Notes: a model not told the origin generated them from the sequence alone. Shown: positions 1-10,649, numbered from the stretch's first letter. The stretch: DNA of 64,000 nt from Lewinellaceae bacterium (GCA_020636215.1 JACJYG010000006.1:1276047-1340046); one strand, 5' to 3'. A program made the numbers and translations.

Positions 1-212
1 CTATCTATCAGCTGCCCGAAAAAAAACTACGTCTGGCGCCCTGGAATCTGCTCTTTGTATCTGCCAACACCTGGGATGTGGCCGGTGCAGCAGCCTGTGG
101 GCTACAGGTTGCCTGGGTGAAACGCCAGGAAGCTATCCCCGAAAAACTTGGCCTTAAGCCGGATGTCATTGTCAAAGACCTATTGCAACTGGCCAGGCTC
201 ATCCTCAAATAA
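1..212 (+). CDS. Haloacid dehalogenase type II, C-terminal fragment
   Basis: This is the 3' end of a gene cut by the window edge: about 69 codons in the frame starting at base 3, with TAA at 210-212. The peptide contains FVSANTWDVAGA, close to the FxSSNxWDxxGA core motif of type II (L-2-)haloacid dehalogenases of the HAD superfamily. It is followed by GLQVAWVKR and a short tail with KPDVIVKDL, the usual end of the family. Known members hydrolytically remove halide from 2-haloacids in the cytoplasm, but many relatives act on other small substrates, so the substrate is open. The catalytic Asp lies outside the window. Confidence 0.75.
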   Translation, partial: IYQLPEKKLRLAPWNLLFVSANTWDVAGAAACGLQVAWVKRQEAIPEKLGLKPDVIVKDLLQLARLILK

Positions 213-538
213 CTCACATTACAGGTTTCTTGCTTAATTCTACTTTGGCGCTTTTAGATTTAGCCGCGTAGCGGCGATAGTTTTTTGCGAGGAGCGTTAG
301 CCCCTTGCAAAAATGAGCGGGCATTTGAGCTGCGTAGCAGCGACAGAGCGGAAATAAAGGGTTAGCTGTCGCTCCTCGTCCCTACGCCAAAGGCTTCGGC
401 CGACGGCGTACGGAGCTTAATTGCCTCTGATTGCCTAGCTGATGCTTCGGAAATCATAAAAGAAGGCGATCCCAATATCCACATAGGAAAACAATAGGGC
501 TAATACCTGTGGCCCTTCGTGCCCCGCAACTGCTCCAT
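213..538. other. Intergenic stretch with short imperfect repeats
   Basis: No coding frame looks real here. Two copies of a 15-base motif, GCGTAGCGGCGATAG (266-280) and GCGTAGCAGCGACAG (332-346), sit in the same orientation among GC-rich inverted pieces. This looks like degenerate repetitive intergenic DNA between two convergent genes. No clear terminator with a T-run is visible. Confidence 0.4.
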
Positions 539-3500
539 TTATCGGCTTACCACCAATTGCTCCACCCATAGATTTTCCTGGGTTCTGACAGTCATAAAAT
601 AAGTGCCTGCCGGCAGATGAGCCGTGTCGAAAACGGCTTCCGACCAGCCGGCTCGGGCCTCAATCTGCTGCGCCTCCAGGGCTTGACCGGTTGCGTCGAA
701 TAACTGAATCGAAACCTGGCCGGGCATCGGCAAATAATAACGAACCCTCACTTCCGGCCCGGCGGGGTTTGGGAAGAGTTGAGGAACAGGGGGGGCTTCC
801 AATACAACAGGTGGTGGAGCTACCTCCATTTTTTTTCCGTTATGCGCCTCTGAATCCTGGCTGGAAACGAGGGGAGCAACAGGGGTTACTACCTGGAGCG
901 TATAATCCTCCGTTTCCCCCCAGTTATACAATTCACAAGCGTTGAAGGCTGTGCCCCAGCGCATGATGATCCGAATTCGGTAAAGGCCTTCGGGCAGGTT
1001 GTCCGGTAAGGTAAATTGCCCACTGATGGTATTGGGAGTAGGGGCGATGCTGAAAGCCATTTCCTGGTTGGCTTCAAATTGCCCGTTCTGATTATAATCG
1101 ATCCATATGCTCCAGCTTTCCGGGAAAGGGCTGGAACTGTAACCCGGTTGTAACGTGAAGGGGATCGAAGCCCCGCTTAGAGTTGTCAGCATAAGCCCGG
1201 AATGATCACCATAACCACCATCGTTGCCCGATGTATTGCTTAGGTTCCCCAGGCTAACCTGCTCGATCCATTCGAAGGCAGTATTTTGCCCTGCAGAAGT
1301 GCAGTACGTAAGGTCGCCGGCAGTAATGTTGATGGAATAATCTTCCACTTCACCGTAAACAAAACCTTCGCAGGGCGCCGGAGCCAGTCCAAAGGCCATA
1401 CTGATGCGCATAGGCTTTATGCCTGGTGTCGTACTCGCAGGGATCTGAATAGTGGTGGAAATGGTATTGTTGCTAATCTGAGTAGGGAGCACCTGTTCTC
1501 CACTATCTTCATAGTCGCCGTCTTCATTGAAGTCTATCCAGACTGCCCAGTTAACCACGAAGGAATTGGAGTAGAACCCAGGCGAAAGCATGATGGAAAT
1601 CGTTTGCCCGGCCTCAAAGGTGGGTTGCAGGTGGGCGGTATTGGCAAATGAGGCATAACCGCCATTATTTCCACTACTGTTCTGCATAGAACCCAATTGT
1701 ACAGAGGCAATCCAGTTGTAAGACGAATTGGAGCCCTGGCTGAGGCATGGGCCCGCCGAAGGTTCGGTTATGGTAAAAGCAGCCGTCGCCAGGCAGTTGT
1801 GGGAATCCGTTACGGTTACGAGGTAATCGCCCGGTTCCAGCCCGGAGGCACTGGCTGAGGTGTTGCCGTCTGGCCATTGGAATTGGTAGGGCGGCGTGCC
1901 TCCGCTTGCTAAGAGGTTAACGGATGGCCCATCCTGCCCCAAGTCGGACTGCAGTGCAAGTGGTGTCGGCGCCTGTAAAGTTACACTAGCTGTTTTGGTG
2001 CAACCCTGGCTGTCGGTGACGGACAGGCTGTAAGCGCCCGCGCCAATATTCTGAAGAATGGCTGAGCTGCTGCCGGTATTCCATTGATAGGTATAACTGC
2101 CGGCTCCTCCGCTTACGGTAGCGAAGATATGGCCATCCTGAGCATCGGAACAAGAAGGAGCAAAGGTGCTCAGGCTAATGTTCAGCGGTACGGGAGCCTG
2201 TACCTGGGCATAGGCCGTTTCGGTGCATCCCTTGCTGTCAGTAATGGTTACCTGGTAATTTCCGGGAGCAAGGCCGCTTATTTGTGAGGTTGTGGCGCCG
2301 GTACTCCACTGAAAAGAATAGGGGGGCGTACCTCCGGAAACGGTGGCGCTGGCCATGCCGCTACTGGAATTGCTGCAACTGGCCGGCTGGGCCAGAATGC
2401 CCAGGTTTAAAGGGGCTGGTTGCCCGATTGCGGCAGTCGCCACAACCGTTGAAGAACCCGCCGATACGGTTACCGTATACTGGCCTGCCGAAAGCCCGTT
2501 GACCTGCTGGGTCGTGGCGCCGGTGCTCCAATGGAAACTATAGTTGCCGTTTCCGCCGGAGGCAAAGGCAATGGCCCACCCATCTGATGAGTCAAAGCAG
2601 GCCGTACTGGGGCTGGCATTGATGGTAACCTGCAAAGGATTCTGTCCGGCTTGCAAACAGAAATTGGCCGAGCTGGAAGCACCGAAAGAGGAGCCGGAAG
2701 CCAGCAATTGCCCCTGGGCATTGTGCAACTGAAAATACCCCTGGCCGGCGGCGCAGCACAAGCCGTTGTTGCCACTGTCCTCAATCGTGAAAATGTGACA
2801 ACCCTGTGGCAGGCACAATGGCAGGGTGAGCAGTTGGTTGGCCAACACATCACTATACGGGCCACCGCTGGCCAGCAGGCTCCCGCTTTGATCCGTAATG
2901 CGCCACTTTACCTGCCCGGGATTGCCGTCCAGCTTTAGGGTTAGGGCCACCTGGCTTTCACAAGGATGGTGTTCATAGTATTTGGCGTAGGCGCGCCGGC
3001 CGGTAGCGCCGCTGGTGTGCCGGGCACGGACGGTGAACCAGTTGCCCTGAGTGGTGGAAACGGGAATGGCAATGCTGGTGTTGCCAGTACTGGCTATTAC
3101 TTCCATGAATTTGTCGCCGAGTGCATACACGTCATATTGGTTAGCCCCAGCAACCGGTTCCCAGAAAATATTGGCTGTAGCAGCGCCAGAGGAAGTGATG
3201 TGGAAATCCGGGGCGCCCAGAATGCTGAAATCGCCTCCGGTGGATGTTTGGCCGTTGCGGGTAATCCGGATACGGGCATTACCGGTGGCTACCGAAGGAA
3301 CAGTCCAATCATAGTACCGTAAATAGCCGGCAACGTTGGAAGCAATGGTGGCCCAGCTAACGCCTCCATTTACGCTATATTGGAGGGTAAATGTCCCTTG
3401 ATTGCCGGACGCCTCCCAGTACAGGCTCGTCGTTTCCCCTGGCGCCAGGCTTTCTCCACCACTTGGGTAGACGATGCTGGCGTCCTCCTGGATGATGGTG

Positions 3501-5386
3501 TAAACGATATAGTAAGGCTGCGGCCCCTGGGGTATCAGATGTCCGAAAGCTCGGGCATTGTAATTTCCCTGGGCCGGATTTTTCAGGACTACCTGCTCCA
3601 TATTGTTCACCCGGTCGACACCAGTATAGGCAGGCAGGGTCAGGCTGTCAATGTGTGGGAAGGTACTGAGCCGGTAGGGGAGGTAGATGGCATTGTTGGG
3701 GCCTTGCAGGCTGAGGTCCAGGTCATTGACCAGCGAATTGGCGGCTAGAGGGGAAGCCGCCGGATCGTGCCAGTACAGCATAACGCGCAGTTCCTTTGTA
3801 CCCGCCGGCACATATATCGAGTGGCTTTGCATCATATCCTGATGCATCAAAGCAGATTGGTATTGTTGCTGCTCGAGCAGCCTAAGGGCCCGCCGGCCAT
3901 TGACACGCCCCCAGCCGTACTCGTAGTCGGGGCCGGGGCGGCCCAGGTCTTCCGCTGTATTTAGCAAAGCAGCCTTAAGTAGGGCCGAAGGAGGGTCCTG
4001 GTTATTATGAAGGCTCCGATAGGCTTGCACGAGTACAGCGTATATGCCCGCAATGGCGGGGGCAGCAGCCGATGTCCCGCTTCCCAGCCGATATTGGTTG
4101 TTGTCATCGGTGGTTAGGCTGCCCTGGCCAATCCCACATAGGTCTGGCTTGAGCCGGCCGTCCTCCAGGGGGCCCCGGCTACTGCTGGGAGATAGGATAT
4201 CGCCAAAGGTGGCGTTACCCACGGTAATGACATTTTTTCCAGCCTTATATCCCCCGGTAATATTGCCAAAATGCCGGCCATCCGTGCCGACGATCGAACC
4301 GTAAACACTACTGCAACCACTGCTGCTGGAGTTACCCGCCGAGAAATGGTGCATCAGATTGGCATTACTGAAAATCTGGTTGTCAATGAACTGAGTGGCC
4401 GAGCTGTAATATCCGCCACAACTTTCACCGTAAGATGTAGAAGTGGTAATGGTTTGGTATTGTTGATAATACTGTACCGCATTCTGAATTTGGGGATAAC
4501 CATTGATTAGGGACAATTGGACTTTGGCGGCGGGAGCCAACCCTCTGGCAAGTGGATCGATGTTGCCTGCCCCAATGGCAATACCGGTAGTCATATCGCC
4601 ATGTGTGCCCCAGTTAATATTGGTCATATTAATCAAACGGCCTTTCTTGTCGACATGGTTGACCGTGCCGTCGTCGGCTATACCGATGACCACATTGTCT
4701 CCATCGTAGTTGCCGGCTGGCGCCTGGCTTTGCCAGTTGGCGCGCATGAGAGCATTGGCCTGCTCGCCTTCCGGCGTCGGCGGCGGTGGGGCCAGCTCCA
4801 GAAAATAAAGCGCCGGATGGTTGGCAAGCTGTATGATCGCTGATTTTGGGGCATCCAAAAAAACGCTGAAAGCATCGGCTTCACTTGTCTGAAAACCCTC
4901 CTGCTTTAAGGCTTCGGATAATTTCTGGGCGGAAATGCCGGGCATGGGGAGGGCCCTCAAAGACAAAAGGCCTTCCGGGCTGGCTTCCAGTTCGGCTGTT
5001 AACTTTCGGCCAAGCTTATATACACCTTGTATGGGAAGTACTGCCCTGGCCGAAAATTGGCCGGGTGGGATCCATTGTGGCCCTCGGGCCAAATAGGCAT
5101 AGTTGGGAAAGTAGTCCAGTAATTCAACCCCCTGTAATAAAAGAGCAGACCGGGTTTTCGCATCCGGCAAAGCCTCGAATTGCAAAATGTAGTAAGCATG
5201 GCTTTCAAAGGTGTAATCCTGCCAGTTGGCGTACTGCTCTGCTTGCTTTGAAACAGCTGAAATAGTAACTTCGGATAAGACTCCGGACTGGAAGTGGATG
5301 CTGTGGTTTTCCTGCGCCTGGATAACAGTATAGCATCCCAACACCGCCACTAGAATGGCAGAGCGCAAACATTTTTGAGTAGTCAT
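539..5386 (-). CDS. Secreted subtilisin-like (S8) protease with SprB, GEVED and T9SS sorting domains
   Basis: A 1615-residue exported serine endopeptidase. Signal peptide at residues 1-24. The S8 catalytic domain spans about 225-510: Asp in GIADDG (238/239), His in THGDMTTG (262), oxyanion Asn in HFSAGNSSSS (about 352) and Ser in GTSAAAPAIAG (439). A beta-sandwich with HDP and NDLDL motifs, typical after S8 domains, follows. Then come an Fn3-like segment, four SprB-type repeats (SGGxxxYxxxWxxG...), and two GEVED domains (WIDFNEDGDYED, WIDYNQNGQFE). The last 80 residues (LFPNPAG...GTYFMTV) form a type A T9SS sorting domain, so the protein should cross the outer membrane by the Por system and be displayed or released. 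The Asp-His spacing is short (about 24 residues). It appears to be transcribed alone. Confidence 0.93.
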   Translation of the reverse strand: MTTQKCLRSAILVAVLGCYTVIQAQENHSIHFQSGVLSEVTISAVSKQAEQYANWQDYTFESHAYYILQFEALPDAKTRSALLLQGVELLDYFPNYAYLARGPQWIPPGQFSARAVLPIQGVYKLGRKLTAELEASPEGLLSLRALPMPGISAQKLSEALKQEGFQTSEADAFSVFLDAPKSAIIQLANHPALYFLELAPPPPTPEGEQANALMRANWQSQAPAGNYDGDNVVIGIADDGTVNHVDKKGRLINMTNINWGTHGDMTTGIAIGAGNIDPLARGLAPAAKVQLSLINGYPQIQNAVQYYQQYQTITTSTSYGESCGGYYSSATQFIDNQIFSNANLMHHFSAGNSSSSGCSSVYGSIVGTDGRHFGNITGGYKAGKNVITVGNATFGDILSPSSSRGPLEDGRLKPDLCGIGQGSLTTDDNNQYRLGSGTSAAAPAIAGIYAVLVQAYRSLHNNQDPPSALLKAALLNTAEDLGRPGPDYEYGWGRVNGRRALRLLEQQQYQSALMHQDMMQSHSIYVPAGTKELRVMLYWHDPAASPLAANSLVNDLDLSLQGPNNAIYLPYRLSTFPHIDSLTLPAYTGVDRVNNMEQVVLKNPAQGNYNARAFGHLIPQGPQPYYIVYTIIQEDASIVYPSGGESLAPGETTSLYWEASGNQGTFTLQYSVNGGVSWATIASNVAGYLRYYDWTVPSVATGNARIRITRNGQTSTGGDFSILGAPDFHITSSGAATANIFWEPVAGANQYDVYALGDKFMEVIASTGNTSIAIPVSTTQGNWFTVRARHTSGATGRRAYAKYYEHHPCESQVALTLKLDGNPGQVKWRITDQSGSLLASGGPYSDVLANQLLTLPLCLPQGCHIFTIEDSGNNGLCCAAGQGYFQLHNAQGQLLASGSSFGASSSANFCLQAGQNPLQVTINASPSTACFDSSDGWAIAFASGGNGNYSFHWSTGATTQQVNGLSAGQYTVTVSAGSSTVVATAAIGQPAPLNLGILAQPASCSNSSSGMASATVSGGTPPYSFQWSTGATTSQISGLAPGNYQVTITDSKGCTETAYAQVQAPVPLNISLSTFAPSCSDAQDGHIFATVSGGAGSYTYQWNTGSSSAILQNIGAGAYSLSVTDSQGCTKTASVTLQAPTPLALQSDLGQDGPSVNLLASGGTPPYQFQWPDGNTSASASGLEPGDYLVTVTDSHNCLATAAFTITEPSAGPCLSQGSNSSYNWIASVQLGSMQNSSGNNGGYASFANTAHLQPTFEAGQTISIMLSPGFYSNSFVVNWAVWIDFNEDGDYEDSGEQVLPTQISNNTISTTIQIPASTTPGIKPMRISMAFGLAPAPCEGFVYGEVEDYSINITAGDLTYCTSAGQNTAFEWIEQVSLGNLSNTSGNDGGYGDHSGLMLTTLSGASIPFTLQPGYSSSPFPESWSIWIDYNQNGQFEANQEMAFSIAPTPNTISGQFTLPDNLPEGLYRIRIIMRWGTAFNACELYNWGETEDYTLQVVTPVAPLVSSQDSEAHNGKKMEVAPPPVVLEAPPVPQLFPNPAGPEVRVRYYLPMPGQVSIQLFDATGQALEAQQIEARAGWSEAVFDTAHLPAGTYFMTVRTQENLWVEQLVVSR

Positions 5387-5806
5387 TGTGCTTTATTTGT
5401 TTGATCAGTGGCCTTTTGTCTAATAATGTTCCTGCTGTCGGGCCACCGCCTAAAAATGGGGCGTGATTTCCCCTTTTCCCTTGCTAAACTTTAGTATTTG
5501 GTATTTAGCTAGCCTGCTCTGTTATCTGTATAGCAACTGAAAGCCCTTACTGGCCTTGTGAATGCCAACAAGCGCGAATAATTTTTGGGAATCGATTTTG
5601 ATAGGGAGCGCCAAAGTGCTGTATTACAGCGTCAAAGCGCTCTAAATAAGTATGAGGGGGGGATGTATTACAAATATACAAAAACCATATTCAATGCAAT
5701 TATAATGTGTTTTTCATGAAAAAACAACTAATACAATAATTTTGTAATGTTTTAGATAAAAACAGGCCGATACCCATCAAATCTGGGCGGTTGACGTAGG
5801 CCTTAC
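5387..5806. promoter_or_regulatory. Upstream region of the S8 protease with candidate promoter
   Basis: This 420-base stretch lies upstream of the protease and downstream of the antiporter, both on the minus strand. On the minus strand, 5678-5671 reads TATATTTG, a perfect TAnnTTTG Bacteroidota -7 box, with ATTG at 5700-5697 as a weak -33 box about 18 bases away. This would give a leader of roughly 270 bases. Within the leader, GCTGTA-T-TACAGC near 5620-5635 is a compact palindrome flanked by AAAG/CAAA repeats, a possible operator. No coding sequence is seen. Confidence 0.35.
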
Positions 5807-7048
5807 TCAGTCTTGTTGCAACTTTTTTACCAGCTTCCCGACCGTAAGCCCTTGCACGATAATAGAGAAGATGACCACTACGTAGGTGATCGTCAGGAGT
5901 GGCGTCCGGTCCATAAATTCGGCCAGCGAAAGAGCGAGGGCAATGGAAATACCGCCCCGAAGGCCTCCCCAGGTCATGATCAGGTTGGTGTTGGGCACAA
6001 ACTCCAGCCGCCGTCGAAACAGCTCGATGGGCAACGCCAGAGCCCCCGCCCGCGCCAAAAGTACAACCGGGATAGCCAATAGCCCGGCCACGAGATAGGG
6101 GCGCTCGAATGGCAACACCAGAATCTCCAGGCCGATCAGAACGAACAGGACCGCATTGAACAACACGTCCATCAGTTCCCAGAATTTGTCTACATAACGC
6201 TCTGTTGTTTCCGACATAGAACTGGTTCGGAATCGCTCATGGCCCACCATAAGCCCGGCCACCACCATGGCCAGCGGCCCTGAAAAATGTAGTGCGCTGG
6301 CCAGCAAGTAACCACCCATTACAAGGGCAAGGGTGATCAGCACTTCCACCTCATAGTCATCAATGGTGCGCATAAGATAATAGGCCACATAGCCCAGCCC
6401 TAAGCCCAGCCCAATGCCGCCTCCAACCTCTTCCAGAAAAAGCAGCCCAATTTCAGAAGGCGCTATATGGCCGCTACTGGCGGAAGCGATCTGAAAAATA
6501 GTGACAAAAACAACGACCCCGATCCCGTCATTGAACAGGCTTTCTCCGACGATCTTGGTCTCCAGCTTTTTCGGCACGCCCGCTTTTTTCAAAATACCCA
6601 GTACGGCGATAGGGTCGGTGGGCGAGATGAGTGCTCCAAACAGCAGGCAATGGAGAAAACGGATCTCAAGGTTGAGTAGCTGAAAAATACCGTACATCAG
6701 TCCGCCCACCAAAAAGGTTGAAGTGATGACCCCAAGCGTGGCAAACAGTATGATTGGCCAGCGCTGTTCCTTCAACTGCTGGAAATCAACGTGCAGGGCT
6801 CCGGCAAAAAGAAGGAAACTCAACATGCTCTCCATCAGCGCTTTCTGGAAATCAACCTGACGGATAAGATTGGTTTCCCATTCAAGTAAGGCGGGAAAGG
6901 CCTGGGCCGTTGCCATGGCGAATAGCGAAAAGGCCAGAGAAATGATCATCAACCCAATAGTGACGGGCAGCTTCAGAAATCTAACATTGAGATATCCGAA
7001 AAGAGCAGAAAGTACAATGAGGATCGTGATGATGGCAAAAAGGTCCAT
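5807..7048 (-). CDS. Cation:proton antiporter, CPA1 (NhaP-type)
   Basis: About 413 residues and roughly a dozen hydrophobic segments, so an inner-membrane Na+/H+ (or K+/H+) exchanger for pH and sodium homeostasis. The family core is present: [18 protein letters not shown], then [14 protein letters not shown] with the Asn-Asp pair of the electroneutral CPA1 class (the CPA2/NhaA class has Asp-Asp). A late [17 protein letters not shown] matches the conserved antiporter helix before the C-terminus. The start is set at ATG 7048 (MDLFAII), nine codons inside the longest frame, because the upstream residues are polar and non-membrane. There is no long cytoplasmic regulatory tail. It appears monocistronic. 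Confidence 0.88.
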   Translation of the reverse strand: MDLFAIITILIVLSALFGYLNVRFLKLPVTIGLMIISLAFSLFAMATAQAFPALLEWETNLIRQVDFQKALMESMLSFLLFAGALHVDFQQLKEQRWPIILFATLGVITSTFLVGGLMYGIFQLLNLEIRFLHCLLFGALISPTDPIAVLGILKKAGVPKKLETKIVGESLFNDGIGVVVFVTIFQIASASSGHIAPSEIGLLFLEEVGGGIGLGLGLGYVAYYLMRTIDDYEVEVLITLALVMGGYLLASALHFSGPLAMVVAGLMVGHERFRTSSMSETTERYVDKFWELMDVLFNAVLFVLIGLEILVLPFERPYLVAGLLAIPVVLLARAGALALPIELFRRRLEFVPNTNLIMTWGGLRGGISIALALSLAEFMDRTPLLTITYVVVIFSIIVQGLTVGKLVKKLQQD

Positions 7049-7262
7049 AGTGGGTGGCTTGGTTTGACGCAAATATAAGAAAGGTGGAGAGGTGGATGGG
7101 TTGAGAAATTGAAAAGTTAAAATGAAGTAAGGCCTTTATCGGGCACTCCGGCCCCTTTCTTTGTTCGGCTCGAAGGGACGGAACGCAAACACTTGAACAC
7201 TCCTTTTGGTAGGTAGGGCAATTCTTCCTACATTTAAATCCCCTAAAAAAAGATTCCTAACC

Positions 7263-10200
7263 ATGAGAAATGTAACAACCCTTCTACTGTTCTTTTTATC
7301 CCTTTCTCTGGCCTGGCCAGCGCTGGCTCAAAAGGCCAAAAAAGAAAAGGAAAAAGAAGAGCAACCCAAGCACTATCTGGAAGAACTGTCCCTTTCGGGC
7401 CTGAAATTCCGATCAGTCGGCCCGGCGCTCACCTCCGGCCGCATCGCCGATTTTGCAGTCCATCCCGACAATCGCAGTATCTATTATGTCGCCTCCGCAG
7501 CGGGTGGCGTCTGGAAAACCGAAAATGCCGGTACGACCTATGAGCCCCTCTTCGATGGCGAAGGCTCCTATTCCATCGGCTGCATTACCCTCGACCCCAA
7601 CAACCCCAATGTCGTTTGGGTGGGTTCCGGCGAAAATAACAACCAGCGTTCTGTGGACTATGGCGATGGGGTCTACAAGTCAGAAGATGGCGGCAAGAGC
7701 TGGAAAAACATGGGGCTGAAGGCCTCCGAGCATATCGGTAAGATCATAGTCGACCCGCGCGACTCGCGTGTTGTTTATGTAGCGGCCATCGGCCCCCTGT
7801 GGAATGAAGGCGGCGACCGCGGCGTTTTTAAAACCACCGATGGCGGTAAAACCTGGGAGCCCGTCCTGACAATCGATGAAAACACCGGTGTGACAGACCT
7901 GGTGATGGATCCTCGTAACCCCGATGTGCTATACGCCGCCGCATACCAGCGCAGGCGCCACGTCTTTACCTACGTCAGCGGTGGGCCGGGAAGCGGCATT
8001 TATAAAACTACGGATGGGGGTAAAACCTGGGAAAAGGCCAATAAAGGCCTGCCTTCCGTAGATATTGGCCGCATCGGCCTGGCCATTTCTCCTGCCAACC
8101 CCGAAGTGATCTATGCTATGGTGGAAGCCGCTCAGGATAAAGGCGGCTTTTTCCGTTCCACCAACCGTGCCGCCTCCTGGGAAAAGCAGAGCAGTTACTC
8201 TACTTCCGGCAATTACTACATCGAAATTACCGCCCACCCCACCAACCCGGATGTCGTTTTCGCTATGGATACCTACCTGCACTGGAGCCAGAATGGTGGA
8301 AAATCCTTCGAAGGAACTGACGGCGAACATAAGCACGTCGACAACCACGCCATGTGGATCGACCCCCAGCAACCCTCCTATTACCTCGTCGGCTGTGATG
8401 GAGGCATCTACGACAGTTACGACGCCGGTAAAACCTGGAACTTCAAGTCCAACCTGCCGGTCACTCAATTTTATAAAGTAGCCGTCGACAACGATGCGCC
8501 CTTTTATAACATTTATGGCGGCACGCAGGACAACTGGAGCCTGGGCGGCCCTTCCCGGACCCGCAGCGCTAGTGGCATTGTGAACGCAGATTGGGTCACT
8601 ACCCACGGCGGAGACGGCTTCGAGTCACAGGTCGACCCCAATAACCCAAATATCGTTTACGCCCAACACCAGTATGGTGGCCTGGTGCGTTACGACCGGC
8701 AAAGTGGGGAGGAGACCGGCATTCAACCCAAGCCCAGGGAAGGGGAAGACGAATACCGTTGGAACTGGGATGCGCCGCTGGCTGTTTCCGAACATCTGCC
8801 CACCCGCATTTACTTTGCCGCCAATAAGCTGTTCCGTAGCGATAACCGCGGCAATGCCTGGGCAGTCATCAGCCCCGACCTGACGCGCCAGATCGACCGC
8901 AATACGCTACCGGTTATGGGCCGTGTTCAGAGCATTGATGCGGTAGCTAAGAACGAATCCACTTCTCCATACGGCACTATTGTCGCTTTTTCGGAAAGCC
9001 CGAAAAATCAAAACCTACTATATGTCGGCACAGATGACGGCCTGATCCAGATTACCCAGGATGGTGGCCAGAACTGGACGAAAGTGGATGTCAATGATAT
9101 TCCCGGCGCACCAGAGCGCACTTATGTCAATTATCTTTTGGCATCTCAGCAGGATGAGAATGTGGTATACGCCGCTTTCAACCATCACAAATACGGCGAC
9201 TTCAAGCCCTACCTCTTCAAGAGCACCGACAAAGGGCGCAGTTGGGTGAATATCAGCAACAACCTGCCGGAGCGGGGCTCTACCTACTGTATTGCCGAAG
9301 ACCATATGGACCCCAATCTGTTGTTTGTCGGCACTGAGTTTGGCTGTTTCTTTTCCAACGATGGCGGCGGGCATTGGAAGCAGCTCAAGGCAGGCCTGCC
9401 TACTATTGCAGTGCGGGATTTGGCGATCCAGAAGCGGGAGAACGATCTGGTGCTGGCTACCTTCGGCCGCGGATTCTATGTGCTCGACGATTATTCCCCC
9501 TTACGGGCAGTTAATGAGGAAGCTATGAAGGCCGATGCGAGCGTCTTCCCCATCAAGGATGGGCTGATCTTCATTGAAAGGGAGCAGATTGGAGGAAAAG
9601 GCAAGAGCTATCAGGGCGATAACTTTTTTACCGCGGAGAACCCCCCGATCGGAGCTACTTTCACCTATTATGTTAAGGAGGAGGCGAAGACCTTGCGGGA
9701 AAAGCGCCGTGAGGAAGAGAAAAAGAAGATCAAGGACGGAGAGCCGATTCGTTATCCGACTTACGAAGAACTGCAGGCCGAGGAGAAGGAAGAAGCGCCT
9801 TATCTGCTTTTCACGATCCGCAGTGCGGAGGGAGAAGTAGTCCGTAAGCTGCAGGCCGGGGTTTCCAAAGGCGTACAGCGCATTACCTGGGATGGCCGGC
9901 AGCCTTCCACCCGGCCGGTGCGCTCGTCTACTTCCGGTAATAAAGACGGCGGAATACTGGCCATGCCAGGGGAATACACCGTTTCTCTTTCCAAAATAGT
10001 TAATGGCGAAGCGACGGAATTGGTGGCCCCGCAGCCCTTCCGCCTGCAGACCCTGGGCGGCGTAACCCTGCCCGCCGAAGACCGTGCCGCACTGGTGGCT
10101 TTCCAGGAAGAAGTACACGAGTTCAACCGTATCTTCAGCGGAGCGTCACGCCGGGTCAATGAAGCGGACGATCGCCTGGATTTGCTGGAGAAGGCCCTGG

Positions 10201-10556
10201 AAGTGACGCCCACGCCGACGGAAGGCCTGGCCGCTCGCATCAAGGATTTGAAAGAAGCGTTGAGAGAGATTAAAACAGCTCTGAATGGCGACGCCGTCGC
10301 CGCTCGCATCGATAAAGGCGCCGAGCCCGGCATCTCAGACCGGATGGGCGGCCTCATCTACTCCATGTGGGGCTCTACTTCTGCACCGACTGAAACGCAA
10401 CGCGAAGCCTTGCGCATCGCCCAGAAGGAATTCAAACCCCTGGCGGCGCAAATCAACCAGCTCGTGGATGAAAAACTGAAAGCCCTGGAAGCGGATATGG
10501 ATAATGCGGGAGCCCCGTATACGCCGGGAAGGGCGATTGATATGGGAAGGCAGTAG
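7263..10556 (+). CDS. Secreted VPS10/sortilin-like BNR-repeat beta-propeller protein
   Basis: About 1097 residues from ATG 7263, chosen because it opens directly on a signal peptide (MRNVTTLLLFFLSLSLAWPA ending LAQ). The first 700 residues carry many Asp-box/BNR turns (KSEDGGKSWKN, KTTDGGKTWEP, FSNDGGGHWKQ) and HPxxPDVVFA-type blade edges, as in VPS10/sortilin-like beta-propellers often labelled exo-alpha-sialidase or glycosyl hydrolase. A charged helical insert (about 800-850) and a C-terminal helical domain follow. Sialidase catalytic residues cannot be assigned, so enzymatic function is unproven; a periplasmic or surface binding role is equally possible. No T9SS sorting domain is visible. 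The stop codon lies inside a GGCAGTA-type repeat shared with 24519-24538. Confidence 0.8.
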   Translation: MRNVTTLLLFFLSLSLAWPALAQKAKKEKEKEEQPKHYLEELSLSGLKFRSVGPALTSGRIADFAVHPDNRSIYYVASAAGGVWKTENAGTTYEPLFDGEGSYSIGCITLDPNNPNVVWVGSGENNNQRSVDYGDGVYKSEDGGKSWKNMGLKASEHIGKIIVDPRDSRVVYVAAIGPLWNEGGDRGVFKTTDGGKTWEPVLTIDENTGVTDLVMDPRNPDVLYAAAYQRRRHVFTYVSGGPGSGIYKTTDGGKTWEKANKGLPSVDIGRIGLAISPANPEVIYAMVEAAQDKGGFFRSTNRAASWEKQSSYSTSGNYYIEITAHPTNPDVVFAMDTYLHWSQNGGKSFEGTDGEHKHVDNHAMWIDPQQPSYYLVGCDGGIYDSYDAGKTWNFKSNLPVTQFYKVAVDNDAPFYNIYGGTQDNWSLGGPSRTRSASGIVNADWVTTHGGDGFESQVDPNNPNIVYAQHQYGGLVRYDRQSGEETGIQPKPREGEDEYRWNWDAPLAVSEHLPTRIYFAANKLFRSDNRGNAWAVISPDLTRQIDRNTLPVMGRVQSIDAVAKNESTSPYGTIVAFSESPKNQNLLYVGTDDGLIQITQDGGQNWTKVDVNDIPGAPERTYVNYLLASQQDENVVYAAFNHHKYGDFKPYLFKSTDKGRSWVNISNNLPERGSTYCIAEDHMDPNLLFVGTEFGCFFSNDGGGHWKQLKAGLPTIAVRDLAIQKRENDLVLATFGRGFYVLDDYSPLRAVNEEAMKADASVFPIKDGLIFIEREQIGGKGKSYQGDNFFTAENPPIGATFTYYVKEEAKTLREKRREEEKKKIKDGEPIRYPTYEELQAEEKEEAPYLLFTIRSAEGEVVRKLQAGVSKGVQRITWDGRQPSTRPVRSSTSGNKDGGILAMPGEYTVSLSKIVNGEATELVAPQPFRLQTLGGVTLPAEDRAALVAFQEEVHEFNRIFSGASRRVNEADDRLDLLEKALEVTPTPTEGLAARIKDLKEALREIKTALNGDAVAARIDKGAEPGISDRMGGLIYSMWGSTSAPTETQREALRIAQKEFKPLAAQINQLVDEKLKALEADMDNAGAPYTPGRAIDMGRQ

Positions 10557-10568
10557 GCCAGTAGGCAG
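10549..10568 (+). repeat. GGCAGTA-type repeat overlapping the stop codon
   Basis: The 20-mer GGCAGTAGGCCAGTAGGCAG covers the last codons and TAG of the propeller gene and continues into AAACAGTAGACAGTATG. An identical 20-mer, on the opposite strand, lies at 24519-24538 downstream of the TPR gene. Both are just 3' of a gene in gene-sense orientation, which suggests a dispersed repeat family that inserts at gene ends. Confidence 0.6.
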
Positions 10569-10649
10569 TAAACAGTAGACAGTATGTTAGAGATGTAAAG
10601 CGGCCACTTCGAGTGCAATGTCGTCAACTCTAGAATATCAAGCGTGGTT

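Noticed and set aside
7206..7262. Upstream start for the propeller protein
   Set aside because: Adds a basic, non-signal leader; ATG 7263 begins a proper signal peptide.
7929..8606. 225-residue antisense frame over the propeller gene
   Set aside because: Shadow frame in a repeat-rich, codon-biased gene.
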